Below, piece by piece: positions 1-11,716 of a DNA stretch of 64,000 bases. The first letter of the stretch is position 1, and every line of letters begins with the position of its first letter. The notes under the pieces were generated by a model that was not told where the DNA came from, searched no databases, and was given only the letters and a program-made list of their open reading frames with translations. The stretch lies in the NCBI GenBank assembly GCA_008015155.1, contig SSFA01000018.1, positions 17,794 to 81,793 of the forward strand. Direction: 5' to 3'. This stretch comes from Thiothrix sp. Lineage in GTDB: Bacteria; Pseudomonadota; Gammaproteobacteria; Thiotrichales; Thiotrichaceae. The position numbers and the translations under genes were made by a program.

Positions 1-630
1 AATGACAGGCGCTATTGTATCAGCAACTACTGTGACAGTACGGGTCACACTGGCTTCATTACCAGCAGAGTCTTTGGCAAGATAGGTTAAAGTGTAGACC
101 CCTGGTATATTACGTCTGACTCTGCCTATCACTCTTACCCTGAGGTCGCCATCCAAATTATCGGTAGCACTGGCACCTGGATCATCGAATACGCCATTTT
201 GGATCAAACTCATGCTGCTCGAGCCATTGAGTTGAATAACAGGAGCCACCGCATCAGGAATTACAATCACCTTGCGTTTGGCAGTTGCTTTATTCCCTTT
301 AGAATCGACGGCGCTATAGGTAATTGTATAGGTACCCGGCCTATTAATATTGACCCAACCCCGCACTGTGACATTAATCGGGCCATCTACCGCATCCACG
401 GCAGTCGCCAAGGGATCAGTGAAGTCACTGCCTTGGTAAATAGTCATTTCGGCATCACCGTTTAAGGTAATCACCGGTGGAGTCAGATCACGAGGAGGGC
501 GTGCGCGTTCCGCTTGAGTCTGAGAACCGTTTAGTACAGTCGTTTCAGTAGCGTTAGCTGAATAGGAGCTACTTAAACAGGCAGCTGAAAAAGAAATGAA
601 TAAAGCTAGGTGCTTAACTCGTAGATTCAT
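1..630 (-). CDS. Secreted Ig-like (DUF5011-type) repeat protein, C-terminus off the left edge
   Basis: Reading the minus strand from the ATG at 630 gives an open frame of 210 codons with no stop up to position 1, so the gene continues outside the window. Residues 1-26 look like a signal peptide (basic start, LALFISFSAACLS hydrophobic core, then SANA). Two similar domains of about 76 residues follow (about 51-126 and 129-205), each opening with PPVITLNG or APVIQLNG and holding a GTYTITYSAVDSKGN or GVYTLTYLAKDSAGN strand; a third opens with TIAPVI at the edge. These are the hallmarks of bacterial DUF5011/HYR-like Ig folds, usually found in surface or secreted adhesive or hydrolytic proteins. 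What the missing C-terminus does cannot be told. Confidence 0.8.
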   Translation of the reverse strand, partial: MNLRVKHLALFISFSAACLSSSYSANATETTVLNGSQTQAERARPPRDLTPPVITLNGDAEMTIYQGSDFTDPLATAVDAVDGPINVTVRGWVNINRPGTYTITYSAVDSKGNKATAKRKVIVIPDAVAPVIQLNGSSSMSLIQNGVFDDPGASATDNLDGDLRVRVIGRVRRNIPGVYTLTYLAKDSAGNEASVTRTVTVVADTIAPVI

Positions 631-1055
631 AAAGCTCACTCAACAATCAAATTATTAATTTAATGGGTTTGTTTTTTTGAAAAAAATTAAGGTTAAATTA
701 ATACTAGATTGAATTATGTAAACTGAGGTTTACAGATTGTAAATTTACAAAATTTTTTAATAAAACATTGAATATAAAGTTATTTATTTTAAATAAAATT
801 CACTAAAATTAAATAATAATATTTAATGATGAAGAATTTATGAGTGGATAAAATATTTTTTATTAATGGATTTATTATTTTTAAATAATAAAAATTACAA
901 AGGTAATTTTCATGAAGCGAGAGAAAAATGTGGTCAACAGCAGTGGGGATGCTAAATGAAACGCTCTAGAAGATAAGTAGTCTTAAAGATGAACGGTTAA
1001 GTTTTTAAGAATAAGGTGGCTAAGACCAGTTGAAATGAGCAGCGAGGGAGGGTAC
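631..1055. other. AT-rich intergenic spacer, no gene seen
   Basis: This stretch between the secreted repeat protein and the aquaporin gene is very rich in A and T, especially 655-900, with many poly-A and poly-T runs. I see no open frame with a ribosome binding site on either strand. It probably holds the promoter of the leftward gene starting at 630, but no convincing -35/-10 pair could be singled out. Confidence 0.5.
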
Positions 1056-1080
1056 TCCCTCTATCTGAACGATAGAGGGA
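1056..1080 (-). terminator. Perfect 10-bp hairpin downstream of aqpZ
   Basis: Arms 1056-1065 (TCCCTCTATC) and 1071-1080 (GATAGAGGGA) pair perfectly around a 5-base loop, 13 bases beyond the aqpZ stop. It is placed like a terminator for the leftward aqpZ transcript, but the bases after the stem on that strand are not a T-run, so it may only be an mRNA-stabilising stem. Confidence 0.45.
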
Positions 1081-1093
1081 ATAGCTTATGCAT

Positions 1094-1819
1094 TTAAGAA
1101 TGGCTGCTAGCAGTCTGATAGTTTTCAACAGCAGGTGTTTCGCTAGCAATGAAGCGATAAGTTACTGCGCCTAAAATACCACCAACAATCGGTGCAACCC
1201 AGAACAACCACAATTGAGCAACAGCCCAATCACCTACAAACAAAGCAACACCTGTGCTACGTGCAGGATTCACAGAGGTATTGGTAACAGGGATGCTAAT
1301 TAAATGGATCAGCGTTAAAGCTAAACCAATCGCAATCGGTGCAAAGCCTTTAGGTGCACGCTCATCGGTGGCCCCCATGATGATGATCAAAAAGAACATA
1401 GTCATTACGATTTCAATCACTAAAGCAGATACTAAAGAATAGCCACCGGGTGAATGCTCGCCATAGCCGTTAGAGGCAAAGCCTTTAGCAAGATCAAAAC
1501 CGGCTGCACCGCTAGCAATTACATATAAGACAGCTGCTGCTAAGATGGCGCCTACGACTTGGGCTGCAATATAAGGGAGCAGTTGGTTCACTGGGAAACG
1601 GCCGCCCGCCCATAAACCAATTGAAACTGCTGGATTTAAATGGCAACCAGAAATATGGCCTATCGTGTAAGCCATGGTAAGTACGGTTAATCCAAAGGCT
1701 AGTGAAACGCCCATTAAACCAATACCTACCTCAGGGAAAGCAGCCGCAAGTACTGCGCTGCCGCAACCGCCCAAGACTAACCAAAACGTGCCGATCAGCT
1801 CAGCCGCATAACGTTTCAT
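1094..1819 (-). CDS. aqpZ: Aquaporin Z, water channel
   Basis: A 241-residue MIP-family inner membrane channel. Both half-helix NPA motifs are present (HLNPAVS at about 62-64 and SVNPARS at about 184-186). The four selectivity-filter positions can be read as Phe42, His172, Thr181 and Arg187, the F-H-T-R set typical of water-selective AqpZ rather than a glycerol facilitator, where the histidine would be Gly. A clear AAGGAG ribosome binding site sits just before the ATG at 1819. It stands alone, with long non-coding stretches on both sides, so it is probably its own transcription unit. Confidence 0.93.
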   Translation of the reverse strand: MKRYAAELIGTFWLVLGGCGSAVLAAAFPEVGIGLMGVSLAFGLTVLTMAYTIGHISGCHLNPAVSIGLWAGGRFPVNQLLPYIAAQVVGAILAAAVLYVIASGAAGFDLAKGFASNGYGEHSPGGYSLVSALVIEIVMTMFFLIIIMGATDERAPKGFAPIAIGLALTLIHLISIPVTNTSVNPARSTGVALFVGDWAVAQLWLFWVAPIVGGILGAVTYRFIASETPAVENYQTASSHS

Positions 1820-3802
<1,983 letters not shown>

Positions 3803-3805
3803 GCG

Positions 3806-4447
3806 ATGAATAAGACGCTCACAATTGCTCTTTCTAAGGGGCGGATTTTCAAAGATACCGTACCGTTGCTAAAAGCAGCAGGCATTGAGCCTTTAGATGA
3901 TCCGGAAACCAGCCGTAAATTGGTGCTTGATACCAGCCGCGATGATGTAAAAATCGTGATTATTCGTGCCACTGATGTACCCACTTATGTGCAATATGGT
4001 GCGGCTGATCTAGGAGTAGCTGGCAAAGATGTATTGATGGAGCATGGGGGCGAGGGTCTTTATGAGATGATTGACCTGAAAATTGCCAATTGCAAATTAA
4101 TGGTTGCTGGTTTTGCCGATCGTCCTTTACCCGATACTAATTTGAAAGTAGCCACCAAGTTTGTTAATTGTGCGCGGCGTTATTTTGCAAGCCAAGGGCG
4201 GCAAGTTGATATCATCAAGCTGTATGGCTCGATGGAGTTAGCGCCTTTAGTGGGTTTGGCAGATTGCATTGTCGACTTAGTGGATACTGGAAATACCTTG
4301 AGAGCCAATGGTTTAGAGCCGCTAGAGCATATGGCTGATATTAGTTCGCGCTTAGTAGTAAACAAAGCAGCGATGAAACTGAAGCATGATTCCATTCAAG
4401 AGCTATTGACGCAAATTCAGTCAGTAGTGGCGCAGAGGCAGCAGTAA
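3806..4447 (+). CDS. hisG: ATP phosphoribosyltransferase, short form catalytic subunit
   Basis: HisG condenses ATP with PRPP, the first step of histidine synthesis. At 213 residues this is the short form (HisGS), lacking the C-terminal ACT-like regulatory domain of the roughly 300-residue long form; short forms work as a hetero-octamer with HisZ, which is not in the window. Recognisable stretches are [18 protein letters not shown] at the N-terminus and the PRPP-binding [14 protein letters not shown] near residues 160-173. It is packed against murA and aroG, so one transcript is likely. Confidence 0.95.
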   Translation: MNKTLTIALSKGRIFKDTVPLLKAAGIEPLDDPETSRKLVLDTSRDDVKIVIIRATDVPTYVQYGAADLGVAGKDVLMEHGGEGLYEMIDLKIANCKLMVAGFADRPLPDTNLKVATKFVNCARRYFASQGRQVDIIKLYGSMELAPLVGLADCIVDLVDTGNTLRANGLEPLEHMADISSRLVVNKAAMKLKHDSIQELLTQIQSVVAQRQQ

Positions 4448-4449
4448 CA

Positions 4450-5517
4450 ATGAAATATCAAACGGATGACTTACGGATTATTGGTGTGGATGAGTTGGTT
4501 CCCCCGCGAGTCTTGCATGAAGAGCTGATGCTTAATAAAGTGGCTAGCGAGACAGTGTATAAAGGCCGTCAACAAGCGCATGAAATTATTCATGGCCGTG
4601 ATGATCGTTTATTAGTGGTAGTCGGGCCGTGCTCGATTCATGATGTTGATGCGGCGCTGGATTATGCGCAGCGTTTGTCAGAACTACGCAAATCCTTGAG
4701 CAAAGATTTGCATATTATTATGCGTGTCTATTTTGAAAAACCTCGTACCAGTATTGGTTGGAAGGGTTTGATTAATGATCCTGATTTAGACAATAGCTTT
4801 CAGATCAATAAGGGCTTACGTATAGCACGTAAACTCTTATTGGATTTAGCTAATATGGGTATGCCAGCGGGTACCGAATTCCTTGATTTGATTAGTCCAC
4901 AATATGTTGCTGACTTGGTGAGCTGGGGAGCGATTGGCGCACGCACTACCGAGAGCCAAGGGCATCGGGAATTATCTTCAGGGCTTTCTTGTCCGATTGG
5001 TTTTAAAAACGGTACTTATGGCAATGTGAATATTGCGATTAATGCCATTGCCGCAGCTTTGCGCCCTCATCATTTCTTATCAGTAACGAAAGACGGTAAT
5101 ACCGCTATTTTTGCGACGCGTGGCAATGAAGATTGTCATGTAATATTACGCGGTGGCAAAGAGCCCAATTATGATGCCAGCAGTGTAGCAAGTACGGTAG
5201 CTGAGTTGCGCAAAGAAGGTTTACCACCTTATCTAATGGTCGATTTTAGTCATGCGAATAGTTGCAAGGATTATCGCCGCCAAGTTGAAGTGGCACAGGA
5301 TATCGCTAATCAGGTCGCAGGCGGCCAACGGGCGATTTGCGGCGTCATGATTGAAAGCCATTTAGTAGAAGGTAATCAAAAAGCAGATGGCAAAACGCTT
5401 GCTGATCTCGTCTACGGGCAAAGTATTACGGATGCTTGTATCAATTGGGAAACGACTGAGCGGGTATTAAATACCTTAGCAGAAGCGGTGCGTGTGCGTC
5501 GTACTAAAAAGTCATAG
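4450..5517 (+). CDS. aroG: 3-deoxy-7-phosphoheptulonate (DAHP) synthase, class I
   Basis: The enzyme joins PEP and erythrose 4-phosphate to open the shikimate pathway. The 355-residue product matches class I AroG/AroF/AroH proteins almost end to end: LLVVVGPCSIHD (metal-binding Cys), MRVYFEKPRTSIGWKGL, GARTTESQGHRELSSGLS, ILRGGKEPNY and GVMIESHLVEGNQ. Which aromatic amino acid inhibits it cannot be decided by eye; AroG is used as the closest remembered likeness. It lies between hisG and hisD, two bases after hisG, an uncommon insertion of an aromatic gene into a histidine run. Confidence 0.93.
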   Translation: MKYQTDDLRIIGVDELVPPRVLHEELMLNKVASETVYKGRQQAHEIIHGRDDRLLVVVGPCSIHDVDAALDYAQRLSELRKSLSKDLHIIMRVYFEKPRTSIGWKGLINDPDLDNSFQINKGLRIARKLLLDLANMGMPAGTEFLDLISPQYVADLVSWGAIGARTTESQGHRELSSGLSCPIGFKNGTYGNVNIAINAIAAALRPHHFLSVTKDGNTAIFATRGNEDCHVILRGGKEPNYDASSVASTVAELRKEGLPPYLMVDFSHANSCKDYRRQVEVAQDIANQVAGGQRAICGVMIESHLVEGNQKADGKTLADLVYGQSITDACINWETTERVLNTLAEAVRVRRTKKS

Positions 5518-5526
5518 GCCGCGGTC

Positions 5527-6825
5527 ATGAAAATTCAGCAATTATCAACCCAAAATCAAGATTTCTGGCAAGCATTAGATGCTTTGTTGGCTTGGGAAAG
5601 CGTCTCAGATGATGCTGTGTTTGGCACAGTGAATGAGATTATCAAAAATGTACGTAGCCGTGGCGATGCGGCAGTGCTTGAATACACTAACCGTTTCGAC
5701 CGTATGCAGGTTAAGGCTATGCATGAGCTGGAGATTGCTCCAGAACGCTTGCAAGCAGCCTTAGATAATTTACCAGCGGCTCAGCGGGTCGCTTTACAGC
5801 AAGCTGCTGAACGTATTCGGCGCTATGCAGAACGGCAAAAGCTTGAATCTTGGTCTTATACTGAAGCAGATGGCACCTTATTAGGCCAGCAAGTTACTGC
5901 CTTAGATCGGGTTGGTTTATATGTACCTGGTGGTAAAGCAGCCTATCCTTCATCGGTATTGATGAATGCCATTCCTGCTAAAGTAGCTGGTGTGCCTGAA
6001 TTAATTATGGTAGTGCCTACTCCCGCGGGAGAAGTGAATGAGTTGGTATTAGCTGCAGCCGCCACCGCAGGAGTAGATCGGGTATTTGCGATTGGTGGAG
6101 CACAAGCCGTTGCTGCTTTAGCTTATGGGACAGAAACGATTCCCCAAGTGGATAAAATCGTAGGCCCCGGCAATATTTATGTAGCAACAGCGAAGCGTAT
6201 GGTATTCGGAGCGGTCGGGATCGATATGATCGCCGGACCTTCTGAGATTTTAGTGGTCTGTGATGGGCAAACGAATCCTGATTGGATTGCTATGGATTTA
6301 TTCTCACAAGCCGAACATGATGAAGATGCCCAAGCGATTTTAGTTTCACCGGATGCTAACTTTATTCAAGCCGTGCAAGCGAGCATTGACAAGCTAGTAA
6401 CAAGCATGCCACGCCAAACGATTATTCAGACTTCATTGACAGCGCGTGGAGCTTTAATCCATGTAAAAGACCTGGCGGAAGCTGCCAAAGTGGCCAACTA
6501 TATCGCCCCTGAGCATTTAGAGTTATCAGTCGCTGAGCCTGAAGCTTTACTCAAGTCTATTCGCCATGCAGGTGCGATTTTTATGGGACGCTATACCGCT
6601 GAAGCTTTAGGTGATTATTGCGCAGGGCCCAATCATGTGTTGCCAACTTCACGGACAGCACGTTTTTCTAGCCCCTTAGGGGTCTATGATTTCCAAAAGC
6701 GTTCGTCTTTAATCAATTGCTCATCACAAGCAGCTAGTGATTTAGGCAAGATCGCCTCGGTACTCGCACGTGGGGAAGGTTTAATCGCACACGCGAACTC
6801 AGCAGAGTATCGTATTCAAAACTAA
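5527..6825 (+). CDS. hisD: Histidinol dehydrogenase
   Basis: HisD oxidises L-histidinol to L-histidine in two NAD-dependent steps and binds zinc. The 432-residue product has the family length, with [20 protein letters not shown], the glycine-rich [10 protein letters not shown], the zinc-site [14 protein letters not shown] and [17 protein letters not shown] near the C-terminus. It is the last gene of the murA-hisG-aroG-hisD run; about 115 bases separate it from accA, long enough for a new promoter. Confidence 0.97.
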   Translation: MKIQQLSTQNQDFWQALDALLAWESVSDDAVFGTVNEIIKNVRSRGDAAVLEYTNRFDRMQVKAMHELEIAPERLQAALDNLPAAQRVALQQAAERIRRYAERQKLESWSYTEADGTLLGQQVTALDRVGLYVPGGKAAYPSSVLMNAIPAKVAGVPELIMVVPTPAGEVNELVLAAAATAGVDRVFAIGGAQAVAALAYGTETIPQVDKIVGPGNIYVATAKRMVFGAVGIDMIAGPSEILVVCDGQTNPDWIAMDLFSQAEHDEDAQAILVSPDANFIQAVQASIDKLVTSMPRQTIIQTSLTARGALIHVKDLAEAAKVANYIAPEHLELSVAEPEALLKSIRHAGAIFMGRYTAEALGDYCAGPNHVLPTSRTARFSSPLGVYDFQKRSSLINCSSQAASDLGKIASVLARGEGLIAHANSAEYRIQN

Positions 6826-6939
6826 ATGCTATAAAACAGTGCATGTGGGCCTTAGGGCAGTTAAAATAAACGCCCACACTGCTGTTGATGCTTTAGCAAG
6901 TTGTCATAACTTATTAATTGGTCAGGACTTTTATATATA

Positions 6940-7896
6940 ATGAATCCGGATTTTCTCGACTTTGAGCAGCCAATTGCTGAATTACAAGCAAAGATCGAAG
7001 AGCTGCGTTTTGTAGACGATACGCAGATCAATCTCAGTGAAGAAATCGCCAAATTAGAAGAAAAAGCGCAAACCCTGACCCGTTCTATCTTCGCGAAACT
7101 CACTCCACGCCAAATTTCTCAATTAGCTCGCCATCCAAAGCGCCCTTATACCCTCGATTTAGTCAAAGCCTTATTTACGGATTTCACTGAATTACATGGT
7201 GATCGTGCCTTTGCGGATGATAATGCGATTGTGGGTGGGATCGCGCGTTTCCGTGGGCAGTCAATTATGGTGATTGGCCATCAAAAAGGCCGTGATACCG
7301 CAGAAAATATTAAACGTAATTTCGGGATGCCACGTCCTGAAGGCTATCGTAAAGCCTTACGCTTAATGCATATGGCTGAGAAGTTTCAATTACCTATCAT
7401 TACGTTTATTGACACTCCAGGTGCTTATCCGGGCATCGGTGCGGAAGAGCGTGGGCAAAGTGAAGCGATTGCGCGTAATTTATATGAGATGGCGCATTTA
7501 CGAACTCCAATTATTTGTACGGTAGTGGGTGAGGGCGGCTCGGGTGGCGCCTTAGCGATTGGTGTCGGTGATCGGGTGATGATGCTGCAATATGCAACTT
7601 ATTCGGTGATTTCTCCGGAAGGTTGTGCATCTATTTTATGGAAAAGTGCCGATAAAGCAGCGGATGCCGCAGATGCAATGGGGATTACCGCAGATCGTTT
7701 GAAGTCTTTAGGTTTAATCGATCAGATTATTCCCGAGCCTCTAGGTGGAGCACATCGGAATATGCCGGTTGCAGCGCAGGCAGTCGGTGAAGCACTTGAA
7801 GCTAATTTGCGTGAATTAAAAGCGATGAATATCGACAAGCTCCTAGAAAAACGTTATCAGCGCTTATTGAGCTTCGGCCAATACGACGAGGCCTAA
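6940..7896 (+). CDS. accA: Acetyl-CoA carboxylase carboxyltransferase subunit alpha
   Basis: AccA with AccD forms the carboxyltransferase that makes malonyl-CoA for fatty acid synthesis. The 318 residues match the E. coli length: N-terminal coiled helix, [34 protein letters not shown], and the crotonase-fold core [20 protein letters not shown] and [15 protein letters not shown]. An AGGA ribosome binding site lies 12 bases before the ATG, inside an AT-rich leader. The stop codon shares one base with the tilS start (TAATG), so the two are translationally coupled, an arrangement also common elsewhere in gammaproteobacteria. Confidence 0.97.
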   Translation: MNPDFLDFEQPIAELQAKIEELRFVDDTQINLSEEIAKLEEKAQTLTRSIFAKLTPRQISQLARHPKRPYTLDLVKALFTDFTELHGDRAFADDNAIVGGIARFRGQSIMVIGHQKGRDTAENIKRNFGMPRPEGYRKALRLMHMAEKFQLPIITFIDTPGAYPGIGAEERGQSEAIARNLYEMAHLRTPIICTVVGEGGSGGALAIGVGDRVMMLQYATYSVISPEGCASILWKSADKAADAADAMGITADRLKSLGLIDQIIPEPLGGAHRNMPVAAQAVGEALEANLRELKAMNIDKLLEKRYQRLLSFGQYDEA

Positions 7897-9167
7897 TGAT
7901 TCAGGAAGGCATACTCTCCTTCCTGCAAGCTCATCCTGCTAGCAAATATCAGCTCGCCTATAGTGGCGGTCTTGATTCGCATGTCCTTTTGCATGCTTGT
8001 GCTGCCCTACAGGCTCAAAAGCCTGAGCATTTTCAATTTGCGGTTATTCATATTCATCATGGTCTACAAGCCAGTGCTGAAGCTTGGGCCGTGCATGCTC
8101 AGCAAGTGTGTGCGAGCTTAAATCTTCCTTTAAAAATAATTTACTTAAATCTTCAGCCAGTGAGGGGCGAAAGCTTAGAAGCAATCGCGCGCCACGCACG
8201 TTATCAAGCCTTTAGTAGCTGTTTAGCCGCTAATGAAATGCTCCTAACGGCGCATCATCAAGATGATCAGGCGGAAACTTTCTTACTAAATGCCATGCGC
8301 GGTAGTGGTGGAGCTGGTTTGGCTGCTATGCCAACTGTGCGTAGTTTAGGCTTAGCTCAGCTTGGGCGACCCTTATTGGCGTTTAGTCGTGCACAATTGG
8401 AGGCTTATGCGGCTTCTTACCAATTAGACTATGTTGATGATCCTACGAATGCCGACACGCAATTCGATCGTAATTATCTACGCCATGAGATTCTGCCGCG
8501 TTTACAAACCCGCTGGCCAGCAGTCAAGCAAACTTTAAGTCGAGTTGCCATGTGGCAGGCAGAGCAACAACAAGTCTTGGAGCAGTTGCTCAGCCGGGAA
8601 TTGCTAGGTTTTATGGGTAGTCGTCCCCATACGTTGTCAGCGCAGACCTTACAAACGGTTGATGTGTTTATGCAAAAAGCACTAATTCGCTACTGGCTGC
8701 AGCATTTGGGATTTGCGCTACCTGCTGCGAAGAAATTACAGCATATTTTGAGTGATGTTCTAGCTGCATCGCCAGATGCTAGCCCTTGTGTAAGTTGGCA
8801 GGCTTGTGAGGTACGTCGCTATCGTGATGATTTGTATGCCCTAAAACCTTCCCGTCCACATGATGCTAAACAGGTTTTGGTTTGGGAGGAGTGGAATCAA
8901 GATTTGTATATCAACTCTTTAGGTTATAGCCTCAGTAAAGAGCTATTAAATCCAGCTATAAAACAAATTGCTAGTACTGAGAACTTGCCACTGACGATAC
9001 GTTTTCGCCAAGGGGGGGAACGCTTACAAAGAGAGCAGGGCTATTCACTAGAGTTAAAGCAACTCTTCCAAACAGCAGGCATCCCGCCTTGGGAGCGGGA
9101 ACGCATACCTTTGCTTTATCTCGGTGATGAGCTGCGTTTGGTAGTTGGGGTTTATCCGCAAGCCTAA
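7896..9167 (+). CDS. tilS: tRNA(Ile)-lysidine synthase
   Basis: TilS uses ATP to attach lysine to C34 of the CAU-anticodon tRNA-Ile, switching it from Met to Ile. The PP-loop SGGLDS is at residues 23-28, followed by HIHHGLQ, LTAHHQDDQAETFLLNAMRGSG and the DDPTN/RNYLRHEILP region. The C-terminal third contains the TilS substrate-binding domain, seen in IRFRQGGERL and PPWERERIPLLY. Its 423 residues are normal for the two-domain gammaproteobacterial form. Its stop overlaps the convergent sulfurtransferase gene by four bases, leaving no terminator between them. Confidence 0.95.
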   Translation: MIQEGILSFLQAHPASKYQLAYSGGLDSHVLLHACAALQAQKPEHFQFAVIHIHHGLQASAEAWAVHAQQVCASLNLPLKIIYLNLQPVRGESLEAIARHARYQAFSSCLAANEMLLTAHHQDDQAETFLLNAMRGSGGAGLAAMPTVRSLGLAQLGRPLLAFSRAQLEAYAASYQLDYVDDPTNADTQFDRNYLRHEILPRLQTRWPAVKQTLSRVAMWQAEQQQVLEQLLSRELLGFMGSRPHTLSAQTLQTVDVFMQKALIRYWLQHLGFALPAAKKLQHILSDVLAASPDASPCVSWQACEVRRYRDDLYALKPSRPHDAKQVLVWEEWNQDLYINSLGYSLSKELLNPAIKQIASTENLPLTIRFRQGGERLQREQGYSLELKQLFQTAGIPPWERERIPLLYLGDELRLVVGVYPQA

Positions 9168-10006
9168 GTATTACCTGTGGCAATCGGGCGCTTGGGATCA
9201 CGAATCCATTCACTCCACGAGCCAACATATAAGCGTGAACCGCTTAAACCAGCAAGCTCCATGGCTAGTAAATTATGGCAGGCACTCACTCCAGATCCAC
9301 ACATATGCACAATTTCGTTAGGTACTTTACCAGCTAGCTTAGCTTCCCATTCTTGCCTAAGTATTTCAGGCGCTTTGAATTGGCCATCTTGTAAGTTATC
9401 TGTCAAAGGACGATTAATAGCTCCCGGGATATGCCCAGCAATAGGGTCAATTGGTTCGAGTTCGCCGCGAAAGCGCTCAGGGCTACGAGCATCAATCAGC
9501 TGATAAGCATGAGCTTGGCTTAAACTTTCAGTAGTCAGAACATAAGTGTCTTGAGTTTGAGCTTTGAAGTCGCCTCTTTGCTCAGGTTTAGAGGGGAGGG
9601 TTTGTTCTAAAATCTCACCCTCTGCCAGCCAAGCAGTCAAACCACCGTCTAAAACCGCAACTGCCTCATGCCCCAGATAACGGAGTAGCCACCAAGCACG
9701 TCCAGCGAAGGCTCCGCTATTATCATCATAAACAAAGACTTGTGTGTTTCTATTTAAACCATAAGCTGCTAGTTTATTAGCTAAGTTTTCTGGGTCGGGT
9801 AAAGGGTGTCGCCCGGTATTAGCCTGAATGGGGGAGGAGAGATCATTATCTAAATGCAAATAAAAAGCGCCTGGTATGTGGCCTGCTTGATAAGCACGTT
9901 CACCTGCTGAGGGATCAGCTAAATTAAAGCGGCAATCAAAAATAATCTGATCTTTTTGCCCAAGTCTTGCGACTAAGTTTTGGGTGTTGATTAAAGTTTT
10001 ATACAT
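9164..10006 (-). CDS. sseA: 3-mercaptopyruvate sulfurtransferase (two-domain rhodanese)
   Basis: A 280-residue tandem rhodanese. The N-terminal domain (about 1-140) is inactive-like with VFVYDDNSGAFAGRAWW, and the C-terminal domain (about 155-280) holds the active loop HMCGSGVSACHNL with Cys236. CGSGV(S/T)A is the signature of mercaptopyruvate-type enzymes, whereas thiosulfate-type rhodanese has CRKGVTA. It moves sulfane sulfur from 3-mercaptopyruvate to thiol acceptors such as thioredoxin, or to cyanide. No signal peptide is visible, so it should be cytoplasmic. The exact donor in this organism is inferred. Confidence 0.9.
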   Translation of the reverse strand: MYKTLINTQNLVARLGQKDQIIFDCRFNLADPSAGERAYQAGHIPGAFYLHLDNDLSSPIQANTGRHPLPDPENLANKLAAYGLNRNTQVFVYDDNSGAFAGRAWWLLRYLGHEAVAVLDGGLTAWLAEGEILEQTLPSKPEQRGDFKAQTQDTYVLTTESLSQAHAYQLIDARSPERFRGELEPIDPIAGHIPGAINRPLTDNLQDGQFKAPEILRQEWEAKLAGKVPNEIVHMCGSGVSACHNLLAMELAGLSGSRLYVGSWSEWIRDPKRPIATGNT

Positions 10007-10098
10007 AGGGCTTCACTAGGGTTGAGCTAAGTCAATTTTTCTGTAGTTAGGCTTAAGCTAAAAGCCAAACTGCTACTGAGTTATTGAAGTTTTTATAG

Positions 10099-10116
10099 AG
10101 TGCATTTAACTGCACT
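10099..10116. promoter_or_regulatory. Inverted repeat in the leader of the OmpA/BON cassette
   Basis: AGTGCA-TTTAAC-TGCACT is an 18-base element with 6-bp arms about 45 bases before the cassette start at 10163, followed by the AT-rich ATACTTTTAAAC. Its size and position fit an operator or a small hairpin near the promoter. No regulator can be assigned. Confidence 0.35.
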
Positions 10117-10162
10117 ATACTTTTAAACAGTTCTTTTGTACGTAATCTATCAAGGAATAGCA

Positions 10163-11707
10163 ATGAGTGAAAAACGTTCGTGTTGTTGTGGTGCGTTACC
10201 ATCCTTATGGTGGTGGCTACTCACTTTGTTGGGCTTACCTCTGCTGTTTTGGTTCATGATCCATTCGCGCCAAGCTCCAGTAGAAACTGATCTAACAGCC
10301 AGAACCACGGACGGTTTGAAGGCAGCTTCCTTAAATGATGTGCAGGTTAATTTAGATCATCGTGGCCGTGATGCGCAATTAACCGGAAAAGTCGCCAGTG
10401 ACGCAGAGCGCGAGCAGGCGGTTAAATTGGTACAAGATACTTATGGAATTCGTGTGGTGGATAATGCCATCGAAGTAGTGGCTCCTGTTGCAGCCAGTGC
10501 TACGGCTGTGGCAACTGCAGTAGCGTCTGAACCAGCTGCTACAAATACTGCCGCAGCTGCTGTGGCAGAGCCAGTCACAACGAATGCTGCCGAAGCTGCT
10601 GTGGCAGAGCCAGTTACAACGAATGCTGCCGCCGCTCCAGAACCAGCCGCCACGAGTACGGCAGCTGCTACACCAGAGCCTGCTGCTTCAGCACCAACTC
10701 CGCCTACTGCTGAGCCAAGTTTTGCTTTATTGCCGCAAGAGGGTAAATGGGTTTTACAAGGCAGTTTAAGCTCTCAGGAAGAAATCAACCAAGCAGTGGC
10801 TGCCGCTGAGCAAATGTATGGTGCAGGGAATATCGTCAATCAATTAACAGTTGCTAGTGTTGCTCCTGCTGCTTGGTTGACTTCCTTAGGCAGTTTAAAA
10901 GAGGTTTTAGCTAATCTTGAGCAATCTGGCTTAAAGTTTGCGAATGGCGCGTTTACCTTGATGGGTGTAGCTAGCTCTGAGCAAGCCAAAGCAGATACAG
11001 CAGCTAAAGTTCAGCAGTTATTAGGAAGTGTGAATCTAGATAATCAAATCACGGTGAAGGCGCCTGAAGCTGCAGCGGCAGCTACTGAAGTTGCTCCAGC
11101 CCCTACAACAACTGAGCCTGCTCCGACTAGTGTAACAACGACGCCTGAGCCAACAGCTCCTGCAGCAACTACCGAAGCAACCACAACGGCTGCAACTAAC
11201 ACTGAAGAACCTGCTGTGAGCACTGCGACTACAGTACCATCAACGCCTGAACCTGCAGCCACGCCTCCTGCCACAGAGCCTGCGGTTAACTCTGCCGCAC
11301 CAGCTCCAGTACAACTTACTTCGGAGCAGCAGTCTTGCCAAGATAGGATACGCGGCTCTTTAAATGGCCGGCAGATTTTATTTGAGACCAACAAAGCTAC
11401 TATTAAAGAAGCAAGCTTAGGTTTATTGGATAACCTCGCCAAGGTCGCAAATGAATGCAAATCTGTATTGACTGATAAAATCATTCGAGTAGGTGGGCAT
11501 ACCGACGATCGCGGTGAGGATGCCTATAACCAAAATTTAAGCCAGCAGCGTGCTGATGCGGTTAAAGACTACCTGAGCAAACAAGGTGTAGAGGCTGGCT
11601 TGATTCAAGGTGTGGGCTATGGAGAAACCCAACCCATAGCTAGCAATGAAACGGATGCCGGGCGGGCGCAAAACCGTCGTATTTCCTTTGATATTATTCA
11701 GAAGTGA
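10163..11707 (+). CDS. Membrane-anchored BON-domain and OmpA C-terminal domain protein
   Basis: A 514-residue protein started at the ATG with the AAGGA ribosome binding site rather than the earlier in-frame ATG at 10136. A short cytoplasmic tail containing CCC is followed by one transmembrane helix (about 16-36). Residues about 55-110 resemble a BON domain (VNLDHRGRDAQLTGKV), a long Ala/Pro/Thr/Glu linker follows, and BON-like segments recur around 200-330. A second low-complexity Pro/Thr/Ala linker leads to a C-terminal OmpA peptidoglycan-binding domain (ILFETNKATIK, VGGHTDDRGEDAYNQNLSQQRADAV, NRRISFDII). The linkers suggest the OmpA domain reaches across the periplasm to peptidoglycan. It heads a three-gene run with the next two entries. 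Function beyond wall anchoring is inferred. Confidence 0.85.
   Translation: MSEKRSCCCGALPSLWWWLLTLLGLPLLFWFMIHSRQAPVETDLTARTTDGLKAASLNDVQVNLDHRGRDAQLTGKVASDAEREQAVKLVQDTYGIRVVDNAIEVVAPVAASATAVATAVASEPAATNTAAAAVAEPVTTNAAEAAVAEPVTTNAAAAPEPAATSTAAATPEPAASAPTPPTAEPSFALLPQEGKWVLQGSLSSQEEINQAVAAAEQMYGAGNIVNQLTVASVAPAAWLTSLGSLKEVLANLEQSGLKFANGAFTLMGVASSEQAKADTAAKVQQLLGSVNLDNQITVKAPEAAAAATEVAPAPTTTEPAPTSVTTTPEPTAPAATTEATTTAATNTEEPAVSTATTVPSTPEPAATPPATEPAVNSAAPAPVQLTSEQQSCQDRIRGSLNGRQILFETNKATIKEASLGLLDNLAKVANECKSVLTDKIIRVGGHTDDRGEDAYNQNLSQQRADAVKDYLSKQGVEAGLIQGVGYGETQPIASNETDAGRAQNRRISFDIIQK
10556..10630 (+). repeat. 39-bp coding tandem repeat in the Ala/Pro/Thr linker
   Basis: Units 10556-10594 and 10595-10630 are nearly identical over 36 bases, with one T/C difference, and each encodes AAVAEPVTTNAA. 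Such in-frame repeats can shrink or grow by slippage and alter linker length without breaking the frame. Confidence 0.75.
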
Positions 11708-11716
11708 GGCCTTCCC

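Noticed and set aside
199..465. Plus-strand open frame inside the left-edge gene
   Set aside because: It lies antisense to a frame with a signal peptide and two Ig-like repeats, and has no ribosome binding site or protein features.
11044..11484. Antisense frame rich in Val/Ala/Gly opposite the OmpA/BON gene
   Set aside because: It is the mirror of the Pro/Thr/Ala linker and OmpA codons; low complexity and no start signal.
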